A DNA stretch of 64,000 bases from an uncultured Draconibacterium sp. Lineage in GTDB: Bacteria > Bacteroidota > Bacteroidia > Bacteroidales > Prolixibacteraceae. The first letter of the stretch is position 1. Every line of letters starts with the position of its first letter. Of this stretch, positions 1 to 8,987 are shown piece by piece. The position numbers were made by a program, and so were the translations under genes. Location: the NCBI RefSeq assembly GCF_963677155.1, contig NZ_OY781884.1, forward strand, positions 914,001 to 978,000, in the 5' to 3' direction. The notes beneath the pieces were generated by a model, which made no database searches, was not told where the DNA came from, and saw only the letters and a list, made by a program, of their open reading frames with translations.

Positions 1-1
1 T

Positions 2-910
2 TCAGATTATCTAAACCTCAAGTTTGACGTGATGATGGGAGGCGGAATGGAATATTTTGACGGAACAAAACGTGCCGATAAAAAGAATATTTTCCTGGAT
101 TTTTCATCCAATGGATTTCAGGTGGTTCATACAAAATCAGAAATGGAAAACACAGCAGTGGGGAAACCTGTTTTAGGCGTTTTTTCGAAAGATGGCTTAC
201 CTTATTCGGTTGACTTGAAATCAGACGCTGAATTAGAAGCCAAAATTCCTTCGCTGGCTGAAATGACAAAAAAGGCAATTTCTCTGATGGAACAAAATAA
301 CGAAGGTTTTGTATTGCAGGTTGAAGGAGGAAAAGTGGACTGGGCTGCCCACGCGAATGATGCAGCTGCATTAATTTATGACCAAATTGCTTTTGACGAA
401 GCAGTGACTGCGGCAATTGCTTTTGCTGAAAGCCGCGATGATACATTGGTAGTGATTACTACCGACCATGGAAATTCAAATCCGGGATTGATAAAAAGTA
501 GCAACGTAAATCAGAAATTTGATTTGATGCAAACTGCCAAGAACTCAAACGAATGGGTTTTGCACGGAATTCGCAAATCAGATAAACCTTCGCATGTTAT
601 CGAGCGATTAAATTATGCACAGGGAATTACCATTTCTCAGGACGAAGCTAAAAGTATATTAAAACATTATGATTCGATGGAAAACGACGGTTTGTATAAC
701 GATTACAAATTGCCTTACCTACAACTCGCAGAAATACAGCATAATTACACATCAATTTATTGGTCGGGAATGAACCACTCGGCTGATTATGTTGAACTTG
801 CCATGTTTGGTCCGGGAAGCGAAGCATTACCTACGTTTGTAAAGAACTCCGACCTTCATAATTTTATGTTAGAAGCAGCTGGCTTACCAGAATCGGTTTT
901 TGTGGTTTGA
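2..910 (+). CDS. Alkaline phosphatase, C-terminal part (5' end outside window)
   Basis: The reading frame is open from base 2, so the start lies upstream of the window. The product is a PhoA-type alkaline phosphatase, a periplasmic metalloenzyme that frees phosphate from monoesters. Visible family motifs are a DVMMGGGMEYF segment near the start, VEGGKVDWAAHAND (metal-site region), TTDHGNSNPG carrying the Asp-His metal ligands, and a late NHSADYVELAMFGPGSEAL segment with another His ligand. The C-terminus is complete, ending at TGA 908-910. Phosphate control is usual for this family but cannot be assessed because the promoter is off-window. Family assignment is secure; the substrate is not known. 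Confidence 0.9.
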   Translation, partial: SDYLNLKFDVMMGGGMEYFDGTKRADKKNIFLDFSSNGFQVVHTKSEMENTAVGKPVLGVFSKDGLPYSVDLKSDAELEAKIPSLAEMTKKAISLMEQNNEGFVLQVEGGKVDWAAHANDAAALIYDQIAFDEAVTAAIAFAESRDDTLVVITTDHGNSNPGLIKSSNVNQKFDLMQTAKNSNEWVLHGIRKSDKPSHVIERLNYAQGITISQDEAKSILKHYDSMENDGLYNDYKLPYLQLAEIQHNYTSIYWSGMNHSADYVELAMFGPGSEALPTFVKNSDLHNFMLEAAGLPESVFVV

Positions 911-989
911 TATCGTAGATTTTAAGAAAAAATATCGGGGTTGGTTATTTTTTTTATAACCAACCCTATTTTGTAATTTTCAAGAAAAT

Positions 990-1487
990 CTATTTTTCGG
1001 ATAGCGGAATTGCATACGAATGTTTTATTTCCCCCATTACAAACAGGCTTTGCAGATTACCAATGGCGTCAATTTCCCCCAAAGTATTCAACACAAAATC
1101 CTGATAATGCTGCATACTTTGCATATGTATTTTCAGCATAAAATCATATTCGCCGGAAATATTATAACATTCCGTTATTTCCTCAATTCCCAGGATGGCA
1201 TCCATGAATTCTTTTCCCAGTTCTTTTGAATGCTGCTTTAAACGGATGTTGCAAAAAACAATAAATCCCTGGCTCAGTTTTTCAGCATCCAGTACGGCTG
1301 TGTATTTTTTTATATAACCTGATTTTTCTAAACGTTTTATTCGCTCAAAAACCGGAGTTGGTGATAGATTTACCATTGCTGCAATCTCTTTTGTGGTTAG
1401 AGAAGAGTCTTCCTGAAGGATTTTTAATATTTTAATATCGGTATTATCGAAGCTCACTAAAGATTTTTTTTCTGTTTTCCTGCTCAT
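990..1487 (-). CDS. Lrp/AsnC-family transcriptional regulator
   Basis: A 165 aa protein with the two-part Lrp/AsnC layout. An N-terminal winged-helix DNA-binding domain (about residues 14-65) contains DIKILKILQEDSSLT and the recognition-helix region LSPTPVFERIKRLEKSGYI. A RAM/AsnC ligand-binding domain follows (about 75-155). These proteins sense amino acids and form octamers. It is divergent from the methyltransferase gene at 1615, with about 125 bp between the starts, so the two probably share a regulatory region and the regulator likely controls that methionine-related gene. The ligand cannot be read from sequence. The start ATG at 1487 gives a normal-length protein. Confidence 0.9.
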   Translation of the reverse strand: MSRKTEKKSLVSFDNTDIKILKILQEDSSLTTKEIAAMVNLSPTPVFERIKRLEKSGYIKKYTAVLDAEKLSQGFIVFCNIRLKQHSKELGKEFMDAILGIEEITECYNISGEYDFMLKIHMQSMQHYQDFVLNTLGEIDAIGNLQSLFVMGEIKHSYAIPLSEK

Positions 1488-1614
1488 TTCCTGCTCTGTT
1501 TAGAGTAAAATTATAGTCCGCAGCAAATATATAGATTTATTATCCTAGTTTTTCTATTTGCAAAGAATATACAACTGCTTCAGTTATGTTTGTACAGATA
1601 AAAATGAATACAAA

Positions 1615-2733
1615 ATGAGTAAAACAAAGACACTACAAAGAGCTGATTTAGTTGGAAGTTTTTTACGTCCTGAAAAGTTAAAATCAGCTCGTGCTGACTA
1701 TGAATCCGGAAAAATCAGCAGGGATGAATTAACAAAAGTTGAAGATGAAGAAATTGTAAGAATAATTTCCAAGCAGAAGGAATTAGGTTACAAAGTAGTA
1801 AGCGATGGAGAATTTAGAAGAAGTTACTGGCATCTCGACTTTTTCTGGGGATTTGAAGGAGTAGAGCACGTACATATGGGACAAGGTTACTCTTTTCATG
1901 GAGAAGAAACCCGTGACGATTCTGCCCGGTTAAGTGGAAAAATTAGTTTTAACAAGAATCATCCTTTTCTTGCACATTACAATTTTGTAAAGAAAAATGC
2001 AGGAGAAAACGCTGATGCACGAATAAGTATTCCATCGCCGGCTCAATTCTATGCTGAGCTTGTACGGGGTGTAAACGAAGAAAAGGTAAAGGAAATTTAT
2101 CCTGATAATGCAGAACTGGTTAAAGATATTGGCAAAACCTACAACGATGCAATCCTTGCTTTTTATAACTTAGGTTGTCGCGATTTGAAACTTGACGATT
2201 GTACCTGGGGAATGCTTTGCGATACTGATTTTTGGACAACAATGGCCGGCAAAGATTTTGACACAAAACAGTTAGAGAACCTTTACCTGGAACTCAATAA
2301 CAAAGCACTGGAAAATTTGCCTGAAGATTTGAGTATTTCAACCCACGTTTGCCGCGGCAATTATCATTCAACCTATGCAACTTCCGGAGGATACAAGCCC
2401 GTTGCAGAAAGTTTGTTTGTAAAAGAGAATGTGGAAACCTATTTCCTTGAATTTGACGATGAACGCTCAGGAGATTTTGAGCCATTGCGTTTTGTTCCAG
2501 AAAATAAAAAAGTGGTATTAGGGTTGGTTACCAGTAAAAAGCCTCAGCTTGAAGATAAAGAAGAAGTGAAAAAACGAATTGAGGAAGCTGCAAAATTTGT
2601 TGACCTTAAACGTTTGTCTCTGAGTCCGCAGTGTGGTTTTGCTTCAACTGAAGAAGGAAATATTCTTACGGAAGAAGACCAATGGAAAAAGATGCAATTA
2701 GTACAGGAAATTTCAAAGGAAGTGTGGGGATAA
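1615..2733 (+). CDS. MetE C-terminal-like (cobalamin-independent) methyltransferase
   Basis: About 372 aa from the ATG at 1615. The frame is open to 1558, but that extension has no family similarity. The protein matches the short single-barrel relatives of the MetE catalytic domain (YxjG/YxjH type), which transfer methyl groups to homocysteine or a related thiol. Zinc-ligand motifs are visible: STHVCRGN (His and Cys), YFLEFDD (Glu) and LSPQCGFAS (Cys). The N-terminal DLVGSFLRP and VSDGEFRRSYW segments are typical. It lacks the N-terminal folate-binding half of full MetE, so the methyl donor is uncertain. Divergent from the Lrp-type gene, its likely regulator. A strong hairpin follows the stop. 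Confidence 0.85.
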   Translation: MSKTKTLQRADLVGSFLRPEKLKSARADYESGKISRDELTKVEDEEIVRIISKQKELGYKVVSDGEFRRSYWHLDFFWGFEGVEHVHMGQGYSFHGEETRDDSARLSGKISFNKNHPFLAHYNFVKKNAGENADARISIPSPAQFYAELVRGVNEEKVKEIYPDNAELVKDIGKTYNDAILAFYNLGCRDLKLDDCTWGMLCDTDFWTTMAGKDFDTKQLENLYLELNNKALENLPEDLSISTHVCRGNYHSTYATSGGYKPVAESLFVKENVETYFLEFDDERSGDFEPLRFVPENKKVVLGLVTSKKPQLEDKEEVKKRIEEAAKFVDLKRLSLSPQCGFASTEEGNILTEEDQWKKMQLVQEISKEVWG

Positions 2734-2751
2734 TACCTATTTCCAAAAAGC

Positions 2752-2787
2752 GAGGCCGTCTCATAACAAGTTTTATGAGACGGCCTC
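2752..2787. terminator. Perfect 14-bp hairpin after the methyltransferase gene
   Basis: GAGGCCGTCTCATA (2752-2765) and TATGAGACGGCCTC (2774-2787) are exact inverted repeats with an 8-nt loop, 19 bp past the stop. A long T-run does not follow on either strand, so it could be a weak bidirectional terminator or an mRNA-stabilising stem between convergent genes (the kinase at 2939 arrives from the other side). Confidence 0.6.
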
Positions 2788-2938
2788 TTAAGCATTAAAA
2801 GTAATCTATTAATCTTTGATTCTTTGTTTACTCTTTTATTAATGCTCCATTGATAAAAGAATATTTTCACATTAACAGATGCATTATCCAAAAGAACTGA
2901 ATTAGCAGCTAAGTAACCTGAAATATAAAGACATGCGC

Positions 2939-4219
2939 TTAGTGGCTGTATGGAATCGTAAAGAAGAATGTTGATCCTATATTTTCTTCACTTTCGGCCC
3001 AAATTTTTCCACCTAATAGTTCTACATACGCTTTTGCAATGGATAATCCCACCCCGGCTCCTTCATAATGACGTGAGAGCGTTTCATTCTCTTGTCGGAA
3101 TTTCTCGAAAATTATTTGCACATGTTCTTTCTGAATGCCCACGCCGGTATCTTTTACAAAAAATTCAAGGAATTCGCCTTTTTTTTCGTATCCAAATTCA
3201 ATGGATCCAGAGTGAGTGAATTTTAGAGCATTTTTCAGAAGTTTAGTCAAAACAATCTCGATTTTTGTTTTGTCGGTTTTAACTACGGCATCTGAATATT
3301 TCAAAGTTTTCTTTGCTGAAAACTTAATCTTTTTTTGATCCGCTTCCGATTTAAAAAAGTTATATGTCTCTTCTATCTGTTCATTTAAATTTGTTTCAGA
3401 AACAGATATTTTCACCAGTCCTGCTTCTATTTCCGAAATTTCAATAATATCATTTATAACACAAAGCAGACGGGCACTGCTTTTTTCGATCAAACATATA
3501 TATTCTTCTTGTAATTCAGTAGAAAGATTAGGTTCTCTGAGTAAATCAGAAAAACCCAAGATGCCGTTTATAGGTGTACGTATTTCGTGGCTCATATTCA
3601 TTAAGAATGCATATTTCAAGCGGTCGCTTTCTTCTGCTCTGTTTTTAGCCTCAATCAGTTCATCAATCATGCGTTTCTTGCTGGTAATATCCTGAATTAT
3701 GGAAAGCAAAAAATTGGAATTTTCTATTTGTACCGGATGGAAAATGACTTCAACATCCTTTATAACTCCGTTATACAACCGGTGCCTGAAATTGAAATGT
3801 GACTGTTTTTTTGCAATGGCTTTCCTCATTTCCAGGAACATTTCGCGTGGTGTTAGTACGTTTATTTGCGAAATATTATTGGTACACAATACCTGGTGTG
3901 CCAAGCCATAATAACAGCAAGCAGCCTGATTTGCATCTTTTATGTCACCGGTTTCCGGGTCAATTAGCAACATAACTGATGGGTTTGCACGAAAAAAGGA
4001 ATTGTACAGACTTTCTTTCTGCTGTTCTGCTTTTTTCAATGCCAAGGTCAATTCATTAGCCTGCTTTTTAAGTTTATTCCGATAAAAGCTAAGCCCATGA
4101 ACCGCTTTGAAATTTTTTGAGAGCAACAAGCGTAGAACATCTGCAACAGGTAGCCTTTTTCTCATATTTTCCGGCTCCTGGCAAATATTCGTAAGTTTTG
4201 ACTTGCTCGTTTGTCCCAT
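2939..4219 (-). CDS. PAS-domain sensor histidine kinase, last gene of the gvp operon
   Basis: 426 aa with no obvious membrane segment. A coiled coil (about 48-75) leads to a PAS domain (about 70-180, ending IIQDITSKKRM). The dimerisation/phosphoacceptor domain has the H-box FLMNMSHEIRTPINGILGF with His211. The ATPase domain has an N-box LLKNALKFT, G1 DTGVGI, an F-box FEKFRQ and G2 GAGVGLSIAKAYVELLGG. No receiver or output domain is attached and no response regulator lies beside it. It starts 15 bp after dnaK on the same strand, so it is probably co-transcribed with the gas-vesicle genes. A cytoplasmic kinase made together with the vesicles could give feedback on assembly or buoyancy (inference). 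Confidence 0.88.
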   Translation of the reverse strand: MGQTSKSKLTNICQEPENMRKRLPVADVLRLLLSKNFKAVHGLSFYRNKLKKQANELTLALKKAEQQKESLYNSFFRANPSVMLLIDPETGDIKDANQAACCYYGLAHQVLCTNNISQINVLTPREMFLEMRKAIAKKQSHFNFRHRLYNGVIKDVEVIFHPVQIENSNFLLSIIQDITSKKRMIDELIEAKNRAEESDRLKYAFLMNMSHEIRTPINGILGFSDLLREPNLSTELQEEYICLIEKSSARLLCVINDIIEISEIEAGLVKISVSETNLNEQIEETYNFFKSEADQKKIKFSAKKTLKYSDAVVKTDKTKIEIVLTKLLKNALKFTHSGSIEFGYEKKGEFLEFFVKDTGVGIQKEHVQIIFEKFRQENETLSRHYEGAGVGLSIAKAYVELLGGKIWAESEENIGSTFFFTIPYSH

Positions 4220-4234
4220 TTCTCACCACACTCT

Positions 4235-6022
4235 TTAGTACTCACCAGCCGACAGGCATGCGGAGCTCAGGTTATTCATAGCTTCTTCTATGTTGTCAAA
4301 ATCAGGATTTTCATGCGCTAATTTTAGCTTTTCCAACGCATTTTCAATCGCATTTTTTTTCTCAAGGGGTAAAGTGTTGCCAAATTCTTTCAGTTGGATT
4401 TCTGTTTGATAAATTTGCATGTCGGCCTTATTGCCTGTGACAGTTCTATCCTTCAGCGCCCGATCTTCCTGCATATGTTGCCTGGCTTCTTCCTTTATCC
4501 GGCATATTTCTTCTTCCGAAAGACCGGAAGACGCTTCTATGCGAATTTGCTGTTTTTTTTCGGTTAGCCGATCAACGGCAGTCACACTCAGAATTCCATT
4601 GGCATCAATGTCGAAGGTTACTTCAATTTTCGGTATTCCCCTGTGGAAAGGCGGTATTTCATCAAAGTGGAACCTCCCGATGCTTTTATTTTGACTGGCC
4701 ATTGGCCGTTCGCCCTGCAAAACATGAATTTCGACTGAAGATTGGTTGTCTGTTGCAGTGGAAAATACTTCAGACTGCCGTGTAGGAATAGTTGTATTCG
4801 CTTCTATCAGCCGTGTCATTACACCACCGCGGGTTTCTATTCCTAACGAAAGAGGCGTAACATCCAGCAGCAATACATCTTTTACTTCTCCGGAAAGGAT
4901 TCCACCCTGTATAGCCGCGCCAATAGCAACAACTTCGTCGGGATTGACCCCACTAGAAGGTTCCTTACCGAAAAAGTCACGAACCATTTTTTGAACAGCC
5001 GGAATGCGGGTTGATCCGCCAACCAAAATCACTTCATCCAGGTCGGTGGCTTTTAGCCGGGCATTTTTAAGCGCTAACTGACAAGGAGCAATAGTCGATT
5101 GAAGCAGGTTCGCAATCAGTTGTTCGAATTTGTCGCGGGTAAGTTTTCGAACCAAATGTTTGGAAGTGCCATCAACCAACATAATATATGGAAGATTGAT
5201 ACTGGTTTCGGATGCGCCCGACAACTCAATTTTTGCTTTTTCTGCCGCTTCTTTCAACCGCTGAAGAACCATTGGATTGCGAAGAAGCTCAACGCCTTCA
5301 TCATTTTCAAATTCATCAGCCAACCAGTTAATAATCGCCTGGTCAAAATCGTCACCCCCAAGGTGTGTGTTTCCGTTGGTTGACTTCACGTCGAAAATGC
5401 CATTCCCGATTTCAAGTATCGAAATGTCAAAAGTCCCTCCTCCCAAATCAAAAACAGCCACTTTAATATTATCATTCCGTTTGTCTAACCCATACGCCAG
5501 GGCTGCAGCAGTTGGCTCATTAATGATGCGACGAACAGATAGCCCGGCAATTTTACCAGCCTCGTTGGTAGCCTGACGCTGTGAGTCGCTAAAATAAGCC
5601 GGGACTGTAATTACTGCTTCACGAATTTCCTGCCCAAGATAATCTTCGGCTGTTTGTTTCATTTGCTGAAGAATCATGGCTGAAATTTCCTGCGGAGCAT
5701 ATTGTTTCCCGGAAATATTTACATGAGGTGTATTATTTTCGCTGTTTATAATCTGGTAAGGGAACCGCTGAATTTCCTTCTCAACCTGGCTGTAAGTTTC
5801 GCCCATGAATCGTTTGATGGATGATACCGTGTTTGCCGGATTCGAGATGGCCTGACGTTTTGCCGAAGCGCCTACTTTCCGTTCACCATCCGATGTAAAA
5901 CCCACGACAGAAGGCATCGTCCGTAGCCCTTCGCTATTTACTATTACAACCGGTTCGTTTCCTTCCATAATAGCCATACAGGAACTTGTTGTCCCCAGAT
6001 CGATTCCTAAAATTTTACCCAT
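4235..6022 (-). CDS. dnaK: DnaK-type Hsp70 chaperone of the gas-vesicle operon
   Basis: 595 aa, shorter than housekeeping DnaK (about 635-640), the shortfall being in the C-terminal lid and tail. The ATPase domain is intact: [11 protein letters not shown] at the start, [12 protein letters not shown], and the adenosine-binding region [14 protein letters not shown]. The interdomain linker [19 protein letters not shown] is canonical, followed by a beta-sandwich substrate domain. The acidic EEVD-like tail of general DnaKs is absent (it ends LSAGEY). No grpE or free-standing dnaJ is adjacent, but a GvpF-J-domain fusion is encoded in the same operon and could be its cochaperone. Family assignment is certain; a dedicated role in gas-vesicle assembly is inferred from position. 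Confidence 0.93.
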   Translation of the reverse strand: MGKILGIDLGTTSSCMAIMEGNEPVVIVNSEGLRTMPSVVGFTSDGERKVGASAKRQAISNPANTVSSIKRFMGETYSQVEKEIQRFPYQIINSENNTPHVNISGKQYAPQEISAMILQQMKQTAEDYLGQEIREAVITVPAYFSDSQRQATNEAGKIAGLSVRRIINEPTAAALAYGLDKRNDNIKVAVFDLGGGTFDISILEIGNGIFDVKSTNGNTHLGGDDFDQAIINWLADEFENDEGVELLRNPMVLQRLKEAAEKAKIELSGASETSINLPYIMLVDGTSKHLVRKLTRDKFEQLIANLLQSTIAPCQLALKNARLKATDLDEVILVGGSTRIPAVQKMVRDFFGKEPSSGVNPDEVVAIGAAIQGGILSGEVKDVLLLDVTPLSLGIETRGGVMTRLIEANTTIPTRQSEVFSTATDNQSSVEIHVLQGERPMASQNKSIGRFHFDEIPPFHRGIPKIEVTFDIDANGILSVTAVDRLTEKKQQIRIEASSGLSEEEICRIKEEARQHMQEDRALKDRTVTGNKADMQIYQTEIQLKEFGNTLPLEKKNAIENALEKLKLAHENPDFDNIEEAMNNLSSACLSAGEY

Positions 6023-6062
6023 TATGCGTCCTTGTGTATTAAATAGAAATTTTTTGTAAAGA

Positions 6063-6860
6063 TTACTGATTAAGAGAGAGAGACTTTATATTGACAAAAC
6101 TAAATGGAGGACTTGGCCCGGAGGTATCAATGAAAACCCCAAAAATCCTGTATTTATTTCTTAGTGTCTCGACTGTATTCCGAAACTCGTTTGTTTTTGT
6201 TTTACTGATAAGAAAGGCGGCGTTGAGAATCATGGCATCTTTTCTTCCTGTAAATTCTTTGGGAAGCAGGTTGTGTGAGCAGGTTGATACACTTAATTTT
6301 TCAAACTCTTCGTAATAATTTTGGCCATAGTTTTTGCAGATCCTGTCCATCTCATTTTCGACCAATCCATTTTTCTTCCTTCTCAAAAGAAATGCCCTTC
6401 CTGGCGAACTATCCATGATTTGTTTTTCCAAAGCGGCCGCGTCCTCGCTCAACTCGTCAATTTGTTCGCTGAGCAATTTTCGGTCGAAGTAGATTTTAAC
6501 AGACCATTCCTCACATCCTTTTATTAAATATAAATTTTCGAATAATGAATCGGAACAATCGGTTACAAATTTCCGCAAACAATTCTCAGTATAAAAAACA
6601 GTACCAAATTCGAATGGAAGCACTGTATTCTGTTCCATCAGAGAAGTAATTACTTCTACGTGTTCGTTGAATTCTTCCTGTTCAATCTCCGTGCAACTCC
6701 GATCAAAATTTTCCTCAGAGAATTCTTCGGACGAAATATATTTAACAACCACATAAAAATCGCCAATCTTCATAGATTTGAGCCTCTTGAACTTTATGTT
6801 TCCGGCAAGGGCTGGCTGGGTGTTTAAAACGCAATATACATAGATTAGATTGGTTGCCAC
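6063..6860 (-). CDS. GvpF/GvpL-family gas vesicle protein (paralogue 5)
   Basis: 265 aa, the normal length of GvpF/L (PF06386). Family landmarks: the opening beta strand [10 protein letters not shown], a central [10 protein letters not shown] (the usual position of P[ML][RQ]FGT), the mid-protein EWSVKIYFD, then [13 protein letters not shown] and a C-terminal [11 protein letters not shown]. GvpF/L proteins bind GvpA monomers and other minor Gvps early in vesicle nucleation. This copy is the most promoter-distal of five and sits between gvpO and dnaK. Its central region (about 130-180, with LLRRKKNG) resembles the promoter-proximal copy at 14574 more than the three middle copies. Confidence 0.9.
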   Translation of the reverse strand: MATNLIYVYCVLNTQPALAGNIKFKRLKSMKIGDFYVVVKYISSEEFSEENFDRSCTEIEQEEFNEHVEVITSLMEQNTVLPFEFGTVFYTENCLRKFVTDCSDSLFENLYLIKGCEEWSVKIYFDRKLLSEQIDELSEDAAALEKQIMDSSPGRAFLLRRKKNGLVENEMDRICKNYGQNYYEEFEKLSVSTCSHNLLPKEFTGRKDAMILNAAFLISKTKTNEFRNTVETLRNKYRIFGVFIDTSGPSPPFSFVNIKSLSLNQ

Positions 6861-6879
6861 GGGGTTGTTTTTTTATTAT

Positions 6880-7152
6880 TTACTGATCTCCACTATCTAT
6901 TCCGTCAAAGGAGCTCATTCGCTCGAATGCTGTAATTTCAAGATTTTCATCCAATTTTATAGAATAAAAAAGCCTCACTTGCTTGGATGGTAGGTCCATC
7001 GATTTTAGAAACGAATCATCTTCATAAACCTCGGCAACGGCACTCCACATTTCTTTGTTTTTTTCGATTTTTATAACCGTCACATCGTAGCAGTTAATGT
7101 TCTCTTTCAGAAAACTCACCACTGTTTTTTTTACATCAATTATATTGCCCAT
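6880..7152 (-). CDS. gvpO: GvpO-like gas vesicle protein
   Basis: 90 aa. It has the GvpO (PF05800) pattern: an N-terminal helix ending at a conserved hydrophobic patch, a WSAVAEVYEDD strand (the position of the family's W-x-V-x-V-E-V-E), and a basic FYSIKLDENLEITAFERM strand ending in an aromatic/arginine segment. GvpO is required for vesicle formation in haloarchaea and interacts with GvpF/G. It lies 16 bp after gvpG and 19 bp before the last gvpF/L. Similarity is at motif level and the protein is short, so the assignment is probable rather than certain. Confidence 0.7.
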   Translation of the reverse strand: MGNIIDVKKTVVSFLKENINCYDVTVIKIEKNKEMWSAVAEVYEDDSFLKSMDLPSKQVRLFYSIKLDENLEITAFERMSSFDGIDSGDQ

Positions 7153-7168
7153 TTTTAAACCTCCTATC

Positions 7169-7405
7169 TTATTTATTCTGTTTGTCAGCTCTTATTCTTT
7201 CCAATGTTTTCAGTAATTCATCTTCCATTTTATCGTATTCCTCTTCGTCAATTTCGTCCATCTCAAATTTCAGTTGCAAAGCCATCAACCGTTCTTTTAC
7301 AGCTCCTTCGTCCGAGACTTCCTTCTCTAGCACTTCATTAATTTTCTCAGCAATAAAAATTATACCTTTTAACGGAGCGAATAATATCCCACCAATTAAT
7401 AGCAT
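7169..7405 (-). CDS. gvpG: GvpG gas vesicle protein
   Basis: 78 aa. It matches GvpG (PF05120): a hydrophobic N-terminus with the characteristic APLKGIIFIAEKINE segment, then an acidic helical part (LQLKFEMDEIDEEEYDKMEDELL) predicted to be coiled coil. GvpG is a minor assembly protein that works with GvpF/L and GvpO. The stop of the preceding gvpF/L (7407) and this start are separated by a single base, indicating translational coupling. Confidence 0.88.
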   Translation of the reverse strand: MLLIGGILFAPLKGIIFIAEKINEVLEKEVSDEGAVKERLMALQLKFEMDEIDEEEYDKMEDELLKTLERIRADKQNK

Positions 7406-7406
7406 A

Positions 7407-8204
7407 TTATATCCCTTTCGTATTAATTACAAGATTTACAAAATTGTATGGAGGTAAAGTTCCTACATATTTGAAGGTCATAAGCTGGTCATACTGTTCC
7501 GACAAATCGTTGACCACCTTATCAAAAGCAGGTTCCTCCGCATTTTTTATTAGAAAAGCTGCATTGAGTATCATCATTTCTCCGTAGTTATCGTTAATCT
7601 TCATTTCGTCAGCAAGCGGATTTAAGGCCGCGATGATCGCATCCTTATACTTTTCGGTTTCTTTCTTCAATGCTTCGGCAACCATTTCCCCAATTTTCAC
7701 ACGCTGATAATGGGTTTTATCGGCTGGCAGGTTTATCAGTTTTGCCCTCAGTGCTTTTATGTTATCATATTTTTCAATGATGCTTTCATAAATCTCAGCC
7801 TCCTTTGCAACCACCTTTAAACCCAGCTCTTTTTTGCCATCCATTTGGGTTAGCATCTCATCGAATTTCTCGTAATCTTTTTCTATAATCCTTAGTATTC
7901 CGGCATCATCGTCGTGTTCCGAAATGGTTGAAAAGCGTACCGGAAGGACAGTAAACTGTTTCATTATTTCTTCCAATACTTTTTCGTGGGTTATTAGGTT
8001 AATCCTGCGAGCTTCGTAGGTAATGATTGGCGACGTGCTAACAATAGCAGTGATATCTTTGTAAGTGATTCCATAAACCCGGTCAGCTCGCTTTCCTATA
8101 CCAATCGGGCCATAATCAAGCGGTTCCGAATTTCTGATAATTCCGTAAATATATTTTCCCTCTTTGGGCATTTCCTGATCGTTGTTCATAATTATATTTT
8201 TCAT
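7407..8204 (-). CDS. GvpF/GvpL-family gas vesicle protein (paralogue 4)
   Basis: 265 aa GvpF/L (PF06386). Landmarks: GKYIYGIIRN, the DITAIVSTSPI segment, FTVLPVRFST (family P-x-R-F-G/S-T), [11 protein letters not shown] and a C-terminal GTLPPYNFVNLVI. The N-terminal dozen residues before GKYIYGI may be extra; ATG at 8189 is an alternative start. It is 8 bp downstream of the next paralogue (stop at 8213) and one base from gvpG. The three consecutive copies at 7407, 8213 and 8988 look like a local tandem expansion. Paralogues may bind different partners, as in haloarchaea where GvpF and GvpL differ. Confidence 0.92.
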   Translation of the reverse strand: MKNIIMNNDQEMPKEGKYIYGIIRNSEPLDYGPIGIGKRADRVYGITYKDITAIVSTSPIITYEARRINLITHEKVLEEIMKQFTVLPVRFSTISEHDDDAGILRIIEKDYEKFDEMLTQMDGKKELGLKVVAKEAEIYESIIEKYDNIKALRAKLINLPADKTHYQRVKIGEMVAEALKKETEKYKDAIIAALNPLADEMKINDNYGEMMILNAAFLIKNAEEPAFDKVVNDLSEQYDQLMTFKYVGTLPPYNFVNLVINTKGI

Positions 8205-8212
8205 CGGTTAGT

Positions 8213-8986
8213 TTACAATTCCCATTTTTCAGGGAAAATTCTCAGATCAACGAAGTTGAATATGGGCAATTGTGAAGAATAGACGAAATCACAGCGCTCC
8301 TCGTATTGGCTGCCCAAGTCGGCCATAATGTTGTCGAACTCAACCTCACGCCCACTGTTTACCAAAAACGCCGTGTTCACGAACATGGCTTCACTGGTTG
8401 TTTTGTTCAGCTTATAATCGAATACCGACCGATTGAATGCATCGATAACAATCTCGGTTTCAGCTATTTTTTTCTCGGCTAAAGCTTTTTTTACCAGCTC
8501 ACCTGCTTCAATAATCCGGTTGTTTCGTGTTTCCTTGTCTTCAATTTTTACCAAGTCAGTTTTTATTCTATTTAGCTCGGCATTCTCCTGATCTATTTCC
8601 TTGTAGATATTCCCCATATTTTTCCATATCCCGCGGACATTGAGTTCCACCTTGTTTTCGAACTGCCTGAGCAATTCCATAAACTCGCTGTACCTTCTGT
8701 TTAACAGATTCCTGATTTCGTCGGGCGTTGCGGCAATTGTTCCAAACCGGATGGGAAGTACACTCCCAAATTCTTTCATTGCTGCTTCAATCACTTTTTG
8801 ATGAGCCAGCATGTTTTCGGGGTTGACAACGAACCGGCTAATCGGATGGTTGCTTACTACCATACACAAACCATCGAACCCAATAGTTGAAACCAGATCT
8901 CCGCGCCCGCCAACCCCAATGGGGCCAAGATTGACATCGTAGTCGGAGGCAATTATGCAATAGATATATTTTCCGTCGCGCTGCAT
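8213..8986 (-). CDS. GvpF/GvpL-family gas vesicle protein (paralogue 3)
   Basis: 257 aa GvpF/L (PF06386). Landmarks: GKYIYCIIAS, the GLCMVVSNHPI segment, GSVLPIRFGT in the classical form, EAMFVNTAFLVN and a C-terminal SQLPIFNFVDLRI. It sits between paralogue 4 and the GvpF-J-domain fusion, with one base between its start and the stop of the fusion gene (8988), so translation is probably coupled. Its central charged helical stretch (about 125-180) is predicted to be helical, as in other family members. No unusual residue was seen. Confidence 0.93.
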   Translation of the reverse strand: MQRDGKYIYCIIASDYDVNLGPIGVGGRGDLVSTIGFDGLCMVVSNHPISRFVVNPENMLAHQKVIEAAMKEFGSVLPIRFGTIAATPDEIRNLLNRRYSEFMELLRQFENKVELNVRGIWKNMGNIYKEIDQENAELNRIKTDLVKIEDKETRNNRIIEAGELVKKALAEKKIAETEIVIDAFNRSVFDYKLNKTTSEAMFVNTAFLVNSGREVEFDNIMADLGSQYEERCDFVYSSQLPIFNFVDLRIFPEKWEL

Positions 8987-8987
8987 G